Below the pieces are notes generated by a model. It saw nothing but the letters and a program-made list of their open reading frames with translations. It searched no databases and was not told the DNA's origin. A DNA stretch of 49,428 nucleotides from Alkalicoccus chagannorensis DSM 18086. Lineage in GTDB: Bacteria; Bacillota; Bacilli; Bacillales; Salisediminibacteriaceae. Position numbers and translations under genes: made by a program. This document shows, piece after piece, positions 1 through 9,735 of this stretch (its first letter is position 1; each line of letters begins with the position of its first letter). Location of the stretch: positions 1 through 49,428 of the forward strand of contig NZ_AUCK01000029.1 in assembly GCF_000429725.1 (NCBI RefSeq). The letters run 5' to 3'.

Positions 1-2
1 CT

Positions 3-83
3 TTAGAATGGAAAAGCGCCCTGGCCACCTGGTTGTATGAACGGAGAACCAAGGGCTATTTATCAAACCTAAATTTTGGTTAA
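3..83 (+). other. Possible C-terminal end of an upstream gene
   Basis: One frame is open from the left edge of the window and stops at TAA 81-83, giving 26 codons that end in the residues GYLSNLNFG. I do not recognise the tail. In Bacillaceae leuA usually follows ilvC in an ilv-leu operon, so an upstream coding end would be expected, but this tail does not look like the IlvC C-terminus I know. The stretch also holds an imperfect inverted repeat (GCCCT/AGGGC with TGGTT/AACCA), so it could instead be non-coding spacer. Confidence 0.25.
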
Positions 84-137
84 TCAACAGACGTGCATTC
101 GTCAAGCAATCCCAAAAGAAAAAGGATGTGGTCAACA

Positions 138-1682
138 ATGGCTCACGTTAAGATTTTCGATACTACCCTGCGCGACGGCGAACAGTCGCCCGGCGTCAAC
201 CTGAACCTGCCGGAAAAGCTGGAGATCGCCAAGCAGCTGGAACGACTCGGTGTAGATGTCATGGAGGCAGGTTTCCCTGCCTCCTCCCAGGGTGATTTTG
301 AGAGCGTCAGGGAAATTGCCAATACGATTCGAAGCTGCTCTGTTACCGGGCTCGCTCGTGCGGTAAAGTCGGATATCGACACCGCCTATGAAGCGTTGAA
401 AGACGGAGCAGACCCGAGAATTCACGTCTTCATTGCCACCTCCCCGATCCACATGGAGTACAAACTGTTAAAAACACAGGTTCAGGTAATAGAGAAAGCA
501 GTGGAAATGGTCACGTACGCGAAAACCAAGTTTGATAAGATCGAATGGTCCGCTGAAGATGCGTCCCGCTCCGACTGGGATTTTCTTACCCAGATTATTG
601 AAAAGGTGATCGATGCCGGTGCCACTGTCATCAACCTGCCGGATACGGTCGGGTACACGACGCCGCAGGAATACGGCCGCATGTTCAAGTATATTAAGGA
701 AAATGTTCCGAATATTGAAAAAGCGGATCTTTCTGCTCACTGCCATGACGACCTGGGCATGGCTCTTGCAAACTCGATTGCAGCAGTGGAAAACGGCGCG
801 ACCCAAATCGAAGGAACAATCAACGGCATCGGAGAAAGAGCAGGCAACGCGGCCCTCGAAGAACTCGCCGTCGCGCTGAAAATCCGGGAAGATGTCTATG
901 AAGGTCGCACCGGCCTCGTGCTGAAAGAAATTAAACGTACCAGCGATCTTGTCAGTAAGCTGACCGGCATGCACGTTCCAAGGAACAAAGCCGTTGTCGG
1001 CCAGAACGCCTTCGCTCATGAATCCGGCATCCATCAGGACGGCGTACTGAAAAACGCCCAGACGTATGAAATCATTACGCCTGAAATGGTCGGCGTCCAG
1101 TCGAATAACCTGGTGATGGGGAAACATTCCGGAAAACATGCCTTTAAAGATAAGCTGCAGAACCTCGGTTATGAACTGAGCGAAGAAAAGCTGCTCGAAG
1201 CGTTCACGGAATTCAAAAAACTGACGGATCGAAAAAAGGAAGTCACAGACGATGACCTCTTTACAATTCTGACAGAAATTCAGACACAGACCGTAGACGT
1301 GAAAAAATACGAACTCAGTGGATTCCAAGTAGAATACGGTTCCGCCCAGGTTCCGACAGCCACTGTACAGCTGACGAAACCGGACGGCACGGAAATCGAA
1401 GAATCTGCCGAAGGCCAAGGGGCTGTTGAAGCACTGTTCAATACGCTGGATTCCATGATTGAGGAAGATGTGCATATTACGGACTTTCAGCTGAACTCCA
1501 TCGGAAGCGGCCGGGATGCCCTTGCACAATCCCACGTGAAGCTGACCGTAGATGGAACGGAATTCAATGGACGCGGCTCTTCTCAGGACGTCCTGGAAGC
1601 TGCCGTCAAAGCATTTTTAAACGCTGTAAACCGAGGTTTTTATTATCAGGCACCGGTACAGGCACAGGGAGTTTCATCCTGA
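138..1682 (+). CDS. leuA: 2-isopropylmalate synthase
   Basis: LeuA condenses 2-oxoisovalerate with acetyl-CoA to 2-isopropylmalate, the first committed step of leucine synthesis, in the cytosol. The protein begins [19 protein letters not shown], the DRE-TIM family signature, with the metal-ligand Asp at residue 8 and the HCHDDLG metal-binding motif further in. The last ~130 residues form the LeuA regulatory domain that binds leucine for feedback control. An ATG at 93 is in frame, but ATG 138 is preferred: it has AAAGGATG about 10 bases upstream and gives 514 aa, close to the ~518 aa usual in Bacillus. It is the first of four collinear leu genes. The control region lies mostly outside the window. 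Confidence 0.97.
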   Translation: MAHVKIFDTTLRDGEQSPGVNLNLPEKLEIAKQLERLGVDVMEAGFPASSQGDFESVREIANTIRSCSVTGLARAVKSDIDTAYEALKDGADPRIHVFIATSPIHMEYKLLKTQVQVIEKAVEMVTYAKTKFDKIEWSAEDASRSDWDFLTQIIEKVIDAGATVINLPDTVGYTTPQEYGRMFKYIKENVPNIEKADLSAHCHDDLGMALANSIAAVENGATQIEGTINGIGERAGNAALEELAVALKIREDVYEGRTGLVLKEIKRTSDLVSKLTGMHVPRNKAVVGQNAFAHESGIHQDGVLKNAQTYEIITPEMVGVQSNNLVMGKHSGKHAFKDKLQNLGYELSEEKLLEAFTEFKKLTDRKKEVTDDDLFTILTEIQTQTVDVKKYELSGFQVEYGSAQVPTATVQLTKPDGTEIEESAEGQGAVEALFNTLDSMIEEDVHITDFQLNSIGSGRDALAQSHVKLTVDGTEFNGRGSSQDVLEAAVKAFLNAVNRGFYYQAPVQAQGVSS

Positions 1683-1742
1683 TCCTCACAAGCTGAGGGT
1701 CCTCCCCCCGCCGCCGGTGCATATCACGAAGGAGGAAATCGT

Positions 1743-2849
1743 ATGAAAAAACATATTGTGATGATGCCTGGTGACGGTATCGGACCTGAAGTTACTGCAT
1801 CGGCACAGCAGGTACTGGAAGCCGTAGCAGAAGAATTTTCCCATCGTTTTACGTTCGAAGAACAACCCATCGGCGGCACCGCTGTCGATAATCATGGAAG
1901 TCCGCTTCCAGCGTCTACTACGGAAGCCTGCAAAGCAGCAGATGCTGTCTTTCTCGGAGCGGTCGGCGGTCCAAAATGGGACCAGAATCCAGCCCATCTC
2001 CGACCGGAGCGCGGCCTGCTTGATATCCGCAAAAATCTGGAGCTGTTTGCAAATCTCCGTCCGGTCAAAGGGTTCTCCAGCCTTCTACATGCTTCCCCGC
2101 TCAAAGAGGAAGTCGTACAGAACAGTGATTTCATGATCATCCGCGAACTGACCGGTGGACTGTATTTCGGAGAACCGAAAGAACGGCGTAACAACGGGAA
2201 TTCTGTCGTCGATACGCTTGCGTACGACCGGCATGAAATCGAGCGGATTGTCCGCCGCGGTTTTGAAGCCGCCCGCCTGCGCCGGGGTCATCTCACTTCT
2301 GTGGATAAAGCGAACGTGCTGGAGTCCAGCCGCCTCTGGCGCGAAATTGTAGAGGAGATGAAGTCGGAGTATCCGGATGTCACTGTTGAGCATGAACTGG
2401 TGGATGCAGCGGCGATGAAGCTCATCACCAACCCATCGCATTTTGATGTCATCGTAACGGAAAACATGTTCGGAGATATTCTCTCGGACGAAGCATCCGT
2501 CATCACTGGCTCACTCGGCATGCTCCCTTCCGCGAGCCTCAACGAGGAAGCATTCGGACTGTATGAGCCGGTACACGGGTCTGCACCCGATATCGCGGGA
2601 CAGGGGAAAGCAAATCCGATTGCTTCTATCCTGTCCACAGCGCTGATGCTGCGCCACTCCTTCGGTATGGACCAGGAGGCCCAGCGGATCGAATCTGCTG
2701 TTTCGCAGGCTGTCGAACAAGGCTATCACACCGCTGATGTCAATATACCTGACGGTCAGGTAGTCAATACGAAAGAATTAACGGAACGCATCATTGATTT
2801 AATGAAAGCCGACAGTACAACGACCAACATCATGAATTGTTACGTGTAA
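1743..2849 (+). CDS. leuB: 3-isopropylmalate dehydrogenase
   Basis: LeuB oxidises and decarboxylates 3-isopropylmalate with NAD+ to 2-oxoisocaproate, the keto acid precursor of leucine. It has 368 aa and starts [17 protein letters not shown], the N-terminal signature of the isocitrate/isopropylmalate dehydrogenase fold. The GAVGGPKWD segment and the C-terminal [19 protein letters not shown] signature, which contains the Mg-binding Asp residues, are intact. AAGGAGGA lies about 8 bases before the ATG. It begins 60 bases after leuA, and leuC starts 13 bases after its stop, so the genes form one transcription unit. Family-level identification is secure. Confidence 0.97.
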   Translation: MKKHIVMMPGDGIGPEVTASAQQVLEAVAEEFSHRFTFEEQPIGGTAVDNHGSPLPASTTEACKAADAVFLGAVGGPKWDQNPAHLRPERGLLDIRKNLELFANLRPVKGFSSLLHASPLKEEVVQNSDFMIIRELTGGLYFGEPKERRNNGNSVVDTLAYDRHEIERIVRRGFEAARLRRGHLTSVDKANVLESSRLWREIVEEMKSEYPDVTVEHELVDAAAMKLITNPSHFDVIVTENMFGDILSDEASVITGSLGMLPSASLNEEAFGLYEPVHGSAPDIAGQGKANPIASILSTALMLRHSFGMDQEAQRIESAVSQAVEQGYHTADVNIPDGQVVNTKELTERIIDLMKADSTTTNIMNCYV

Positions 2850-2862
2850 GGAGGAATCAGAC

Positions 2863-4278
2863 GTGGGCAGACCGCAGACAATCGTAGAGAAAATATGGGA
2901 CACGCACGTGATCCATCAGGAAGAAAACAAGCCGGACCTGTTGTATATCGATCTGCACCTGGTCCACGAAGTGACTTCGCCGCAGGCTTTTGAAGGCCTG
3001 CGTATGAAGAACAGAAAGGTGCGCCGTCCGGATCGCACGTTTGCCACGATGGATCATAACGTACCGACCATTGCCAGACATTTTATCAGTGATCCGGTAT
3101 CACGCAAGCAGATGGAGACGCTTTATGACAACTGTCAGGAGTTCGACATTCCACTTGCGGATATCAACCACCCGGACCAGGGCATCGTCCACGTCATCGG
3201 CCCGCAGCTCGGGCTGACGCAGCCTGGTAAAACCATCGTATGTGGAGACAGTCATACGTCCACGCACGGTGCGTTCGGTGCTCTTGCCTTTGGTATCGGC
3301 ACGAGTGAAGTGGAACATGTGCTGGCAGCTCAGTCGATCTGGCAGGCACGACCGAAAACCATGAATGTCAAAGTAAACGGACGCCTCTCCCCTTCCGTAA
3401 CAGCGAAAGACCTGATTCTTGCCATCATCGGTAAATTCGGTGTCCGCTTCGGCACCGGTTATGTGCTGGAATTCACCGGAGAAGCGATCGAAAACCTGAC
3501 CATGGAAGAACGGATGACGATCTGCAACATGTCCATTGAAGCAGGCGCACGGGCAGGACTCATCAGCCCGGACGATACAACCGTCGAATTTCTGAGAGGA
3601 CGCCGCCATGCTCCAGAAGGAGCGGCCTTTGAGGAAGCGGCCGCCTCCTGGAAGGCCCTGGCCACAGATGACGGTGCTGCTTACGATGCCGTGGTGTCCA
3701 TTGACGCTGAAGAAGTGGAGCCTCAGGTGACATGGGGGATCAACCCCGGCATGTGCCTTCCTGTCAGCGGAACCGTCCCTTCCCCCGCCCAGGCAGAAAC
3801 CGATGCCGAACGGGAAGAGATTGAGCGCGCACTCGACTACATGGGGCTCGAAGCAGGTCAGGCGATTACCTCGGTGCCGATCCAGCATGTGTTTATCGGC
3901 TCCTGTACAAACTCACGTCTGAGTGACCTTGAACGTGCCGCAGAAGTAATCAGAGGGCAGCAGGTCCACGAAGACGTCAGGGCTCTAGTTGTACCTGGTT
4001 CACAGACAGTGAAACAGCAGGCGGAAGAAAAAGGCATCGATAAAATTTTCACGGACGCAGGATTTGAATGGCGGGAAGCCGGCTGCAGCATGTGTCTCGC
4101 CATGAACGATGATGTGGTGCCGCCCGGAGAACGATGTGCATCCACATCGAACCGCAATTTCGAGGGACGCCAGGGAAATGGCGCACGCACTCACCTCGTA
4201 GCACCGGAAATGGCTGCAGCCGCAGCCGTGGAGGGGCGATTCACCGATGTTCGTAAATTTCAACAGACGCCGGTATAA
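2863..4278 (+). CDS. leuC: 3-isopropylmalate dehydratase, large subunit
   Basis: LeuC is the [4Fe-4S] aconitase-type large subunit that, with LeuD, isomerises 2- to 3-isopropylmalate. It has 471 aa, the normal length. Cluster ligands are visible as Cys348 in IGSCTNSR and Cys408 and Cys411 in EAGCSMC. The [20 protein letters not shown] segment, which contributes to substrate binding, is present around residues 127-146. The start is GTG at 2863, set by AAGGAGGA overlapping the leuB stop codon; no ATG fits the N-terminal sequence better. It is translated next to leuD, whose start follows 20 bases after its stop. Confidence 0.97.
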   Translation: MGRPQTIVEKIWDTHVIHQEENKPDLLYIDLHLVHEVTSPQAFEGLRMKNRKVRRPDRTFATMDHNVPTIARHFISDPVSRKQMETLYDNCQEFDIPLADINHPDQGIVHVIGPQLGLTQPGKTIVCGDSHTSTHGAFGALAFGIGTSEVEHVLAAQSIWQARPKTMNVKVNGRLSPSVTAKDLILAIIGKFGVRFGTGYVLEFTGEAIENLTMEERMTICNMSIEAGARAGLISPDDTTVEFLRGRRHAPEGAAFEEAAASWKALATDDGAAYDAVVSIDAEEVEPQVTWGINPGMCLPVSGTVPSPAQAETDAEREEIERALDYMGLEAGQAITSVPIQHVFIGSCTNSRLSDLERAAEVIRGQQVHEDVRALVVPGSQTVKQQAEEKGIDKIFTDAGFEWREAGCSMCLAMNDDVVPPGERCASTSNRNFEGRQGNGARTHLVAPEMAAAAAVEGRFTDVRKFQQTPV

Positions 4279-4298
4279 GAACAGGAGGATGGACACGC

Positions 4299-4883
4299 AT
4301 GGAACCAATTCAACAGCATGAAGGCCTGGTATACCCGATAAACAGATCCAATATTGATACCGATCAGATCATTCCTAAGCAGTTTCTGAAACGTATCGAA
4401 CGCCAGGGCTTCGGTCAATTTCTCTTTTACAACTGGCGTTTTCACGATGACGGCACGCCGAGAGAAGACTTTTCGCTGAACAATCCTGTCTACGAAGCGG
4501 CTTCTATTCTTGTAGCAGGTGAGAATTTCGGCTGCGGCTCTTCGCGTGAGCATGCCCCGTGGGCCCTGCAGGATTTCGGCTTCCGCGTCATCATTGCTCC
4601 AAGCTTCGCCGATATCTTTTACAACAACTGTTCCAAAAACGGCATTCTCCCGATTGCCCTGAAGCAGGAAGAAGTAGAAGCCATTATGACAGCAGCCGAG
4701 AGCAGTTCCTATCACCTGACTGCGGATCTTGAAGCACAGCGTGTATACGATAACCAAGGATTTGAAGCGTCCTTCGATATCACTTCGTATATGAGAGAGA
4801 TGCTGCTGAACGGATGGGATGAGATATCCGTGACGCTGACGCATGAAGATAAAATAAGCCAATTCGAAGCAGCCCGCGGCTGA
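4299..4883 (+). CDS. leuD: 3-isopropylmalate dehydratase, small subunit
   Basis: LeuD is the small, swivelling-domain subunit of isopropylmalate isomerase and works as a heterodimer with LeuC. It has 194 aa and carries NIDTDQIIPKQFL near residues 18-30 and the family signature NFGCGSSREHAPWAL at 76-90, where the SSRE loop contacts substrate. CAGGAGGA sits about 10 bases before the ATG. It is the last gene of the leu unit; a rho-independent terminator follows within about 100 bases. Confidence 0.97.
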   Translation: MEPIQQHEGLVYPINRSNIDTDQIIPKQFLKRIERQGFGQFLFYNWRFHDDGTPREDFSLNNPVYEAASILVAGENFGCGSSREHAPWALQDFGFRVIIAPSFADIFYNNCSKNGILPIALKQEEVEAIMTAAESSSYHLTADLEAQRVYDNQGFEASFDITSYMREMLLNGWDEISVTLTHEDKISQFEAARG

Positions 4884-4976
4884 TCGAGTCTTGACTCACT
4901 GAGTGAACCTCGTTTCACTTCCGCAGCGCTGCCGGTATCTCTATTCCTTGGACGGAGATTCTTATCACAAGAGGAA

Positions 4977-5010
4977 AGAGGCCCTCCCCACTATTGGGTG
5001 AGGGCCTTTC
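4977..5010 (+). terminator. Terminator of the leu operon
   Basis: A stem of about ten pairs around GGCCCTC/GAGGGCC, plus an inner CCCA/TGGG stem, is followed by TTTC. It lies 94 bases after the leuD stop. The core resembles the terminator at 28600-28644. Confidence 0.85.
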
Positions 5011-5109
5011 GTATTCAGTGCTGATTGCTTCCCGAGACAAGCGTCAGCCAAAGGTATCGGGTTCTAAAATACATGTTGGTGTTAAGGTGCATTTCCGTAG
5101 CATCTTTTC

Positions 5110-5235
5110 TTCCGTTTCAGGCGGACGCTTGCTAAGGGGCGCTGCCCTCCACTCTCCTCGCGTTGCGAGGAGGATGTTCGGACGGCGCTTGATCCCTCTG
5201 GCGTCGCCGCCCTTCCCTACTGAAAAGGTTTCGTT
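5110..5235. repeat. Palindromic intergenic element, copy 1
   Basis: It starts near CAGGCGGACGCTTGC and ends near GTCGCCGCCCTTCCCTACTG, with GGCGG/CCGCC ends and an internal perfect hairpin CTCCTCGC-GTT-GCGAGGAG at 5154-5172. The layout matches a repetitive structured element I recall from many Bacillaceae genomes. That assignment is from memory and was not searched. Confidence 0.55.
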
Positions 5236-5272
5236 TTGTTTTTCTTTTTGGCTTTGTTAAAGCCTAGTGTTG

Positions 5273-5395
5273 TTATAACAAAAGTACGCCTGCGGCTCTT
5301 TTTTCTTCGCTTGCCGCGGAGACATCCTTCCGCTCTCCCTCCCTTACGTCCGGAAGGATCTTCACGCTTTCTTTATCCGCAGGCGTCTCGAAAAA
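5273..5395. repeat. Palindromic intergenic element, copy 2
   Basis: The ends are a perfect 10-base inverted repeat, ACGCCTGCGG (5286-5295) and CCGCAGGCGT (5377-5386). Inside is a second perfect arm pair, ATCCTTCCG (5324-5332) and CGGAAGGAT (5351-5359). The order of motifs resembles copy 1. No coding frame fits. Confidence 0.6.
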
Positions 5396-5417
5396 TAGCC
5401 TGGGCTTGCTCCGTTTA

Positions 5418-5575
5418 ATAAAAGTTTCTTTCAGAAGGACGCAGCGAAGACCGGCGGACACCTGTGGAAGAAGGAGATCGGAAGATCCCGCAGGGCGTAA
5501 GACCGAGGAAGCTGGAGATTTCCTCCACGGCAAGCCTGCCGAGTTGCAGCGGCGTTTTCTGTCATTATCAACAAT
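5418..5575. repeat. Palindromic intergenic element, copy 3, opposite orientation
   Basis: The segment runs from about AAAGTTTCTTTCAG to AACGATAACAAAGCC. Arms CTGTGGA (5462-5468) and TCCACGG (5524-5530) pair, with a CCCGCAGGG hairpin between them. Read on the minus strand it follows the same motif order as copy 2, including a CTTTGTTA...TTGTT lead-in similar to the sequence just before copy 2 at 5252-5280. Confidence 0.55.
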
Positions 5576-6076
5576 AAACGATAACAAAGCCTTCTTTTTA
5601 AAGAGAATCCTAAGTGCGCCCTTTGAAAAACGTCTGAGCATTCCTGAGCCTGTTCAACATGTGAATGAGAACCAGGTATCGTTGCCGCAGGTGCCCGCTG
5701 AAGATCCTTCTTCTGGGCGGCAGGCTAATGAGAAACAGCAGAGAAGCACCATCTACAGCTTGTTCTTCGTCCATCGAACACTTTCGTCCTTGTTCTCCGG
5801 TTCTGCTCTGCAGCGACGGCTGCTCCGGAACAGACTCTAACGCCCGGCACGCCTGTGCAGCCACACATTCACATGTTACCCTTTCCTCTCCTGCAAAAAA
5901 GAACACCTTCAGGTTCAGCTGGAGCAATCAGGGACTGACCCTCATTTCATGGAGCACAGCAGGAATCGTCTCGTTATGCCAATCCGATGATTGGACCGCC
6001 TACCTGCAGTGATGCTGATCTATATGGAAAGTTCCTCAGCAGCTGAACCGCTCTGCATCCATCCACTTCCGCCCTC

Positions 6077-6105
6077 TTTTCACTCCCTCCTCTATCTAGT
6101 ATAAT
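6077..6105 (+). promoter_or_regulatory. Probable SigA promoter of prfC
   Basis: A perfect -10 box TATAAT lies at 6100-6105, with TTTTCA (four of six consensus bases) 17 bases upstream. It is 45 bases before the prfC start. Confidence 0.6.
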
Positions 6106-6149
6106 GAGGTGTTGAACAAAAACGGACTGAATAGAAAGAAGGATGCAGG

Positions 6150-7694
6150 ATGGAGAACCTCCCACGTAAGACTTTTGCGATCATTTCCCACCCGGACGCA
6201 GGTAAGACAACCCTGACGGAGAAAGTGCTGCTGCTCGGCGGCGGCATCCGCAGCGCAGGAACGGTAAAGGGAAAGAAGTCCGGCAAGTATGCCACATCCG
6301 ACTGGATGGAAATTGAGAAACAGCGCGGCATCTCTGTAACCTCGAGTGTGATGCAGCTTCATTATGATGAGACACAGATCAATATTCTTGATACACCCGG
6401 ACACCAGGACTTCAGTGAGGATACGTACCGTACGTTAACCGCAGTGGACACGGCGGTGATGGTCATCGATTCCGTAAAAGGAATTGAGGCGCAGACGATG
6501 AAACTGTTTAAGGTCTGCCGGATGCGCGGCATTCCCATTTTGACCTTCATCAATAAACTGGACCGCGAAGGCCGGGAGCCGCTGGATCTGCTGGAAGAAA
6601 TAGAAGAAACCCTGGAGATGGAAACAGTGCCGATGAACTGGCCTGTCGGCACCGGAAAACGACTCAAAGGTATATACAGCCTTCAGGATCAAACGCTGGA
6701 AGAATTCAACGAAGAGGCGGATACCCGCACCGTCGTACCAATCGACCAGGCAGTTTCGCTGGAGGATTATGAAAGAGAGACGCTGGACGAGGAAGTGATG
6801 CTCCTATCCGAAGCAGGCAATACATTCTCCCGTGACAAAGTTCATCGTGGTGAACAAACCCCTGTCTTTTTCGGAAGTGCTCTCGCCAACTTCGGCGTGC
6901 AGTCCTTTCTGGATCATTTCGTTAACCTGGCTGCAGATCCACAGCCGCGCCGTGCTTCCGGAGAATTCATTGAACCGGGATCCGACAAATTCACTGGCTT
7001 TATCTTTAAAATCCAGGCAAACATGAACCCGAACCACCGCGACCGTATCGCTTTTCTGCGGGTATGCTCCGGGCAGTTCGACCGCGGGATGGAAGTGAAG
7101 CTGAGCCGAACCGGCAAAAAATTAAAGCTGAATCAGTCCTCCTCCTTCTTTGCCTCGGACCGGGAGACTGTTGAATCAGCAAAACCAGGTGATATCGTCG
7201 GTCTGTATGATTCCGGAAGCTTCCAAGTCGGTGATACACTCTGTACGGGAAGCGAACTCGTGCAGTATGAAGAAATGCCGCAGTTCCCACCAGAGAAATT
7301 CGCAAAAGTGACAGCCAAGAATGCGCTGAAGCACAAGCAGTACCATAAAGGGATGGATCAGCTCGTACAGGAAGGTACCATTCAACTGTATAAAACCCCT
7401 TACTTCGAAGACTATATTGTCGGGGCGGTTGGAGAACTCCAGTTCCAAGTGTTTGAACACCGGATGAAAAACGAATATCATGTTGACCTTGAATTCCAGC
7501 ATATGACCCATGAATTGGCCCGATGGGTTGTAGAAGGAAACGTCGGAGACAACATGACCGACAGCAGAAAAATGCTTGTCCATGACCAGCAGAAGCGGCC
7601 GGTCATTCTCTTTGAAAACGACTTTGCTCTGCGCTGGTTCCAGGATAAACATCCGGACGTCAAGCTGGCTACAGGATGGGACATTATCGAATAA
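6150..7694 (+). CDS. prfC: Peptide chain release factor 3 (GTPase)
   Basis: RF3 is a translational GTPase that recycles release factors RF1 and RF2 from the ribosome after peptide release. The 514 aa protein has the G1 loop HPDAGKTT at residues 14-21, G3 DTPGH at 81-85 and G4 NKLD at 135-138, followed by the EF-Tu-like domain 2 and the RF3 C-terminal domain with its VGALQF-type segment ([17 protein letters not shown]). AAGAAGGATG precedes the ATG. It stands alone with its own promoter and a strong terminator downstream. Its length is slightly under the ~525 aa typical of the family. Confidence 0.96.
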   Translation: MENLPRKTFAIISHPDAGKTTLTEKVLLLGGGIRSAGTVKGKKSGKYATSDWMEIEKQRGISVTSSVMQLHYDETQINILDTPGHQDFSEDTYRTLTAVDTAVMVIDSVKGIEAQTMKLFKVCRMRGIPILTFINKLDREGREPLDLLEEIEETLEMETVPMNWPVGTGKRLKGIYSLQDQTLEEFNEEADTRTVVPIDQAVSLEDYERETLDEEVMLLSEAGNTFSRDKVHRGEQTPVFFGSALANFGVQSFLDHFVNLAADPQPRRASGEFIEPGSDKFTGFIFKIQANMNPNHRDRIAFLRVCSGQFDRGMEVKLSRTGKKLKLNQSSSFFASDRETVESAKPGDIVGLYDSGSFQVGDTLCTGSELVQYEEMPQFPPEKFAKVTAKNALKHKQYHKGMDQLVQEGTIQLYKTPYFEDYIVGAVGELQFQVFEHRMKNEYHVDLEFQHMTHELARWVVEGNVGDNMTDSRKMLVHDQQKRPVILFENDFALRWFQDKHPDVKLATGWDIIE

Positions 7695-7860
7695 GCATCC
7701 GCCTGCATCCGGCTCGATCCCGCCAACCCGCAGCCACGGAGGACCTTATGGCCGGAACGGCGTTGGACATCCGGGTCCTCAAGGAAAGCGCAGATGCTGT
7801 TTTCGTTCCTTTCAGCAGAGGAAGCCGTCCCCTCTCTCAATGAGAACGGAAACATCTTTA

Positions 7861-7910
7861 TCTATGCAAAAAACACGCCGGACTTCGTTCCGGCGTGTTT
7901 TTTGCATAGA
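7861..7910. terminator. Perfect 22-bp palindrome, bidirectional terminator
   Basis: Two perfectly complementary 22-base arms flank the loop CTTCGT. The GC core ACGCCGGA/TCCGGCGT is enclosed by six A-T pairs, so either strand gives a hairpin followed by six U. It separates prfC from the convergent small gene at 8001-8150. Confidence 0.85.
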
Positions 7911-8000
7911 GAGATCTCATGCTATCGGATAAGGACGCAGACGCTGCGTACATGACAGGTCATCAGAGGCGGAAAACGGCTGTACTGACGACAGGACCTT

Positions 8001-8150
8001 CTACGATACTGGTTTGACGGTCAACGGCGGGTGCTTCTTTTTTCCTGTTCCATCACATGACCGGCATTTTACCGACCAGCCTTTCACTAACCCGCTGCGC
8101 TTCCGCCTCCCTCTTCCCTGGCAGTCTCTGCACACGTATAATATGGCCAT
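8001..8150 (-). CDS. Small CxxCxGxG zinc-ribbon-like protein, YuiA-like
   Basis: A 49-codon frame starts at ATG 8150 with AAAGGAGG five bases upstream and ends at TAG 8001-8003. The product has two CxxC motifs, CRDCQGRG at residues 7-14 and CRSCDGTG at 29-36, the pattern of the DnaJ zinc-binding region and of small Bacillus proteins such as YuiA. Four Cys in this spacing suggest one zinc site. The rest is rich in Lys and Arg, which would fit nucleic acid contact, but that is inference. It is divergent from the DUF1538 operon, and the shared gap holds TTGTACAA (8180-8187). A TACAAT -10 box lies at 8179-8184 on this strand. Confidence 0.7.
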   Translation of the reverse strand: MAILYVCRDCQGRGRRKRSGLVKGWSVKCRSCDGTGKKKHPPLTVKPVS

Positions 8151-8314
8151 GTGATCCTCCTTTCAAGCTGTTTTCTCTATTGTACAAAATATTCAGATAT
8201 TTTAAAAGCATTTCAGCCTATATTTTCTGAGAGATTTTCTACGGATGGTGGTTTTCAGCAGGAAAAAGGAAGGAATAGGAGAAGGTAGTACGAAGAAATA
8301 AAGGAGGGATTCGG

Positions 8315-9007
8315 TTGCGCGATGTGATAGAACAATTGAAAGAAGTGGTCATGGCGATCCTTCCTCTTGCAGTGGTGATCATCATTCTTCAATATACGCT
8401 GATTGGACTGCCGCCGGACATCTTTCTCCGCTTTATTATCGGCGTCATCATGGTTGGATTCGGCCTTTTTCTCTTTCTCGTCGGGGTACATATCGGCCTG
8501 CTCCCTATTGGAGAGATGATCGGATCCGCCCTGCCGAAAACGAAAAAAGTGTGGCTGATTCTAGGAACCGGTTTTGTGCTCGGTGTCGTCGTGACCATTG
8601 CAGAACCGGATGTCAGGGTGCTCGCCTCTCAGATTGACGATGTTTCCGGAGGAGATATTTCCAATCTCGTGCTGATTTACTCCGTAGCTCTCGGTGTTGG
8701 ATTTTTCGTGTTGACCGCCATGGCAAGGACGGTGTTTAATATACCGTTGAAGTACCTGCTTGTCGGCGGCTATTCGCTCGTCTTTCTGATGGCACTGGTG
8801 ACACCGGCTAACTATGTTCCCATCTCGTTTGACGCCGGCGGTGTAACCACCGGTCCGATGACGGTGCCGTTTATTCTCGCTCTCGGCGTAGGCGTAGCCT
8901 CTGTCCTCCGGGGGAAATCCTCTACGAGTGATGGATTCGGGCTCGTTGCCCTTGCCTCCATTGGTCCGATTCTGGCCGTGATGGTGCTGGGGGTGATTTA
9001 CGGATGA
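8315..9007 (+). CDS. DUF1538 membrane protein, first of a pair
   Basis: The product is 230 aa and almost wholly hydrophobic, with about six or seven membrane segments. I recognise the DUF1538 family from the AEPDVRVLA motif (97-105) and the conserved FDAGGVTTGPMTV segment (172-184), which is followed by a small-residue helix, VGVASV. The start is TTG at 8315, fixed by AAGGAGGG eight bases upstream. Its stop overlaps the next gene as ATGA. The biochemical function is unknown to me. Conserved charged and glycine-rich motifs in membrane helices and pairing with a P-II-like gene suggest a regulated transporter or channel; this is inference. Confidence 0.85.
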   Translation: MRDVIEQLKEVVMAILPLAVVIIILQYTLIGLPPDIFLRFIIGVIMVGFGLFLFLVGVHIGLLPIGEMIGSALPKTKKVWLILGTGFVLGVVVTIAEPDVRVLASQIDDVSGGDISNLVLIYSVALGVGFFVLTAMARTVFNIPLKYLLVGGYSLVFLMALVTPANYVPISFDAGGVTTGPMTVPFILALGVGVASVLRGKSSTSDGFGLVALASIGPILAVMVLGVIYG

Positions 9008-9735
9008 TTGGGATCATGACAGAAGATATTGGTCATGTCATTTATGAAGTGGCTATGGCCGTCATTCCGCTGCTCTTGTTTTTTCTCGTATTTCAGTTCT
9101 TTTTTCTAAAACTGGAAAAAGAGAAGCTGCTCAACATTTTTGTCGGCCTGCTTTTCACTTTTGCGGGGCTGGTCCTTTTTCTCCAGGGAGTGGAAGTCGG
9201 TTTCTTCCCGGCAGGCGAAGCCATCGGAGAAATACTTGGTGAAAGGGAAAACACGATGATCATGCTGCCCGCCCTCGGTTTTTTATTCGGACTCGTAGCA
9301 ACCTTTGCTGAGCCCGCAATCCGCATCCTCAATCACGAGGTCGAAAAAGTGACGGCCGGCTCGATCTCCAAAAACGTCATGCTCATTACGCTTTCTCTCG
9401 GTGTCGGAGGGGCTATTGCCCTGTCTTTATTCCGGATCACGGCAGGTTTTCCTCTTTGGTACCTGATTCTTCCAGGATATATTCTCGCTTTTGCGCTTGT
9501 CTTCATCTCCAGCGACCGGTTTATTTCCATCGCTTTTGATGCCGGGGGTGTAGCTACAGGTCCAATGACCGTCACCTTCATTATGGCTATCAATGTCGGT
9601 GTCGCTTCCGTCACTGAAGGCAGAGATCCGCTGCTCGATGGGTTCGGGATGATCGCTCTTGTCGCATTGACGCCCATACTGGCAGTACTCATACTCGGCT
9701 TGATTTTTCAGAGAAAGGAGCGGATGGACGCGTGA
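9004..9735 (+). CDS. DUF1538 membrane protein, second of a pair
   Basis: This 243 aa protein is a paralogue of the gene just upstream. It repeats the same landmarks, AEPAIRIL at 102-109 and FDAGGVATGPMTV at 178-190, in the same order, and has a similar number of membrane segments. The ATG overlaps the upstream stop as ATGA, so translation is probably coupled. The C-terminus RKERMDA is short and charged. Two related half-size subunits suggest a heterodimer or pseudo-twofold assembly. Its stop overlaps the start of the P-II-like gene as GTGA. Confidence 0.85.
   Translation: MIGIMTEDIGHVIYEVAMAVIPLLLFFLVFQFFFLKLEKEKLLNIFVGLLFTFAGLVLFLQGVEVGFFPAGEAIGEILGERENTMIMLPALGFLFGLVATFAEPAIRILNHEVEKVTAGSISKNVMLITLSLGVGGAIALSLFRITAGFPLWYLILPGYILAFALVFISSDRFISIAFDAGGVATGPMTVTFIMAINVGVASVTEGRDPLLDGFGMIALVALTPILAVLILGLIFQRKERMDA

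Larger units (their letters stand above)
5010..6149. other. Long intergenic region with no convincing gene
   Basis: No open frame here has a good ribosome binding site plus a protein-like composition; those present are rich in Arg and Ser and look like random translation. The first half (5110-5545) holds three palindrome-rich elements, listed separately. The second half (5600-6070) shows no strong feature I can name. The prfC promoter lies at the right end. Confidence 0.6.

Noticed and set aside
15-55. Imperfect inverted repeat before leuA as a T-box or attenuator
   Set aside because: No T-box consensus (AGGGTGGNACCGCG) and no T-run are present, and the window starts too close to judge.
70-90. 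CodY box before leuA (AATTTTGGTTAAT)
   Set aside because: Only the left half agrees with AATTTTCWGAAAATT; too weak to list.
468-1535. 355-codon open frame antisense to leuA
   Set aside because: It is a shadow of a GC-rich gene: Phe/Arg/Gln-rich, no ribosome binding site, and it lies wholly inside a certain gene.
5406-5840. 144-codon open frame on the plus strand in the leuD-prfC gap
   Set aside because: It runs through palindromic element copy 3, has no ribosome binding site, and its product is rich in Arg, Ser and Gln without protein-like patterns.
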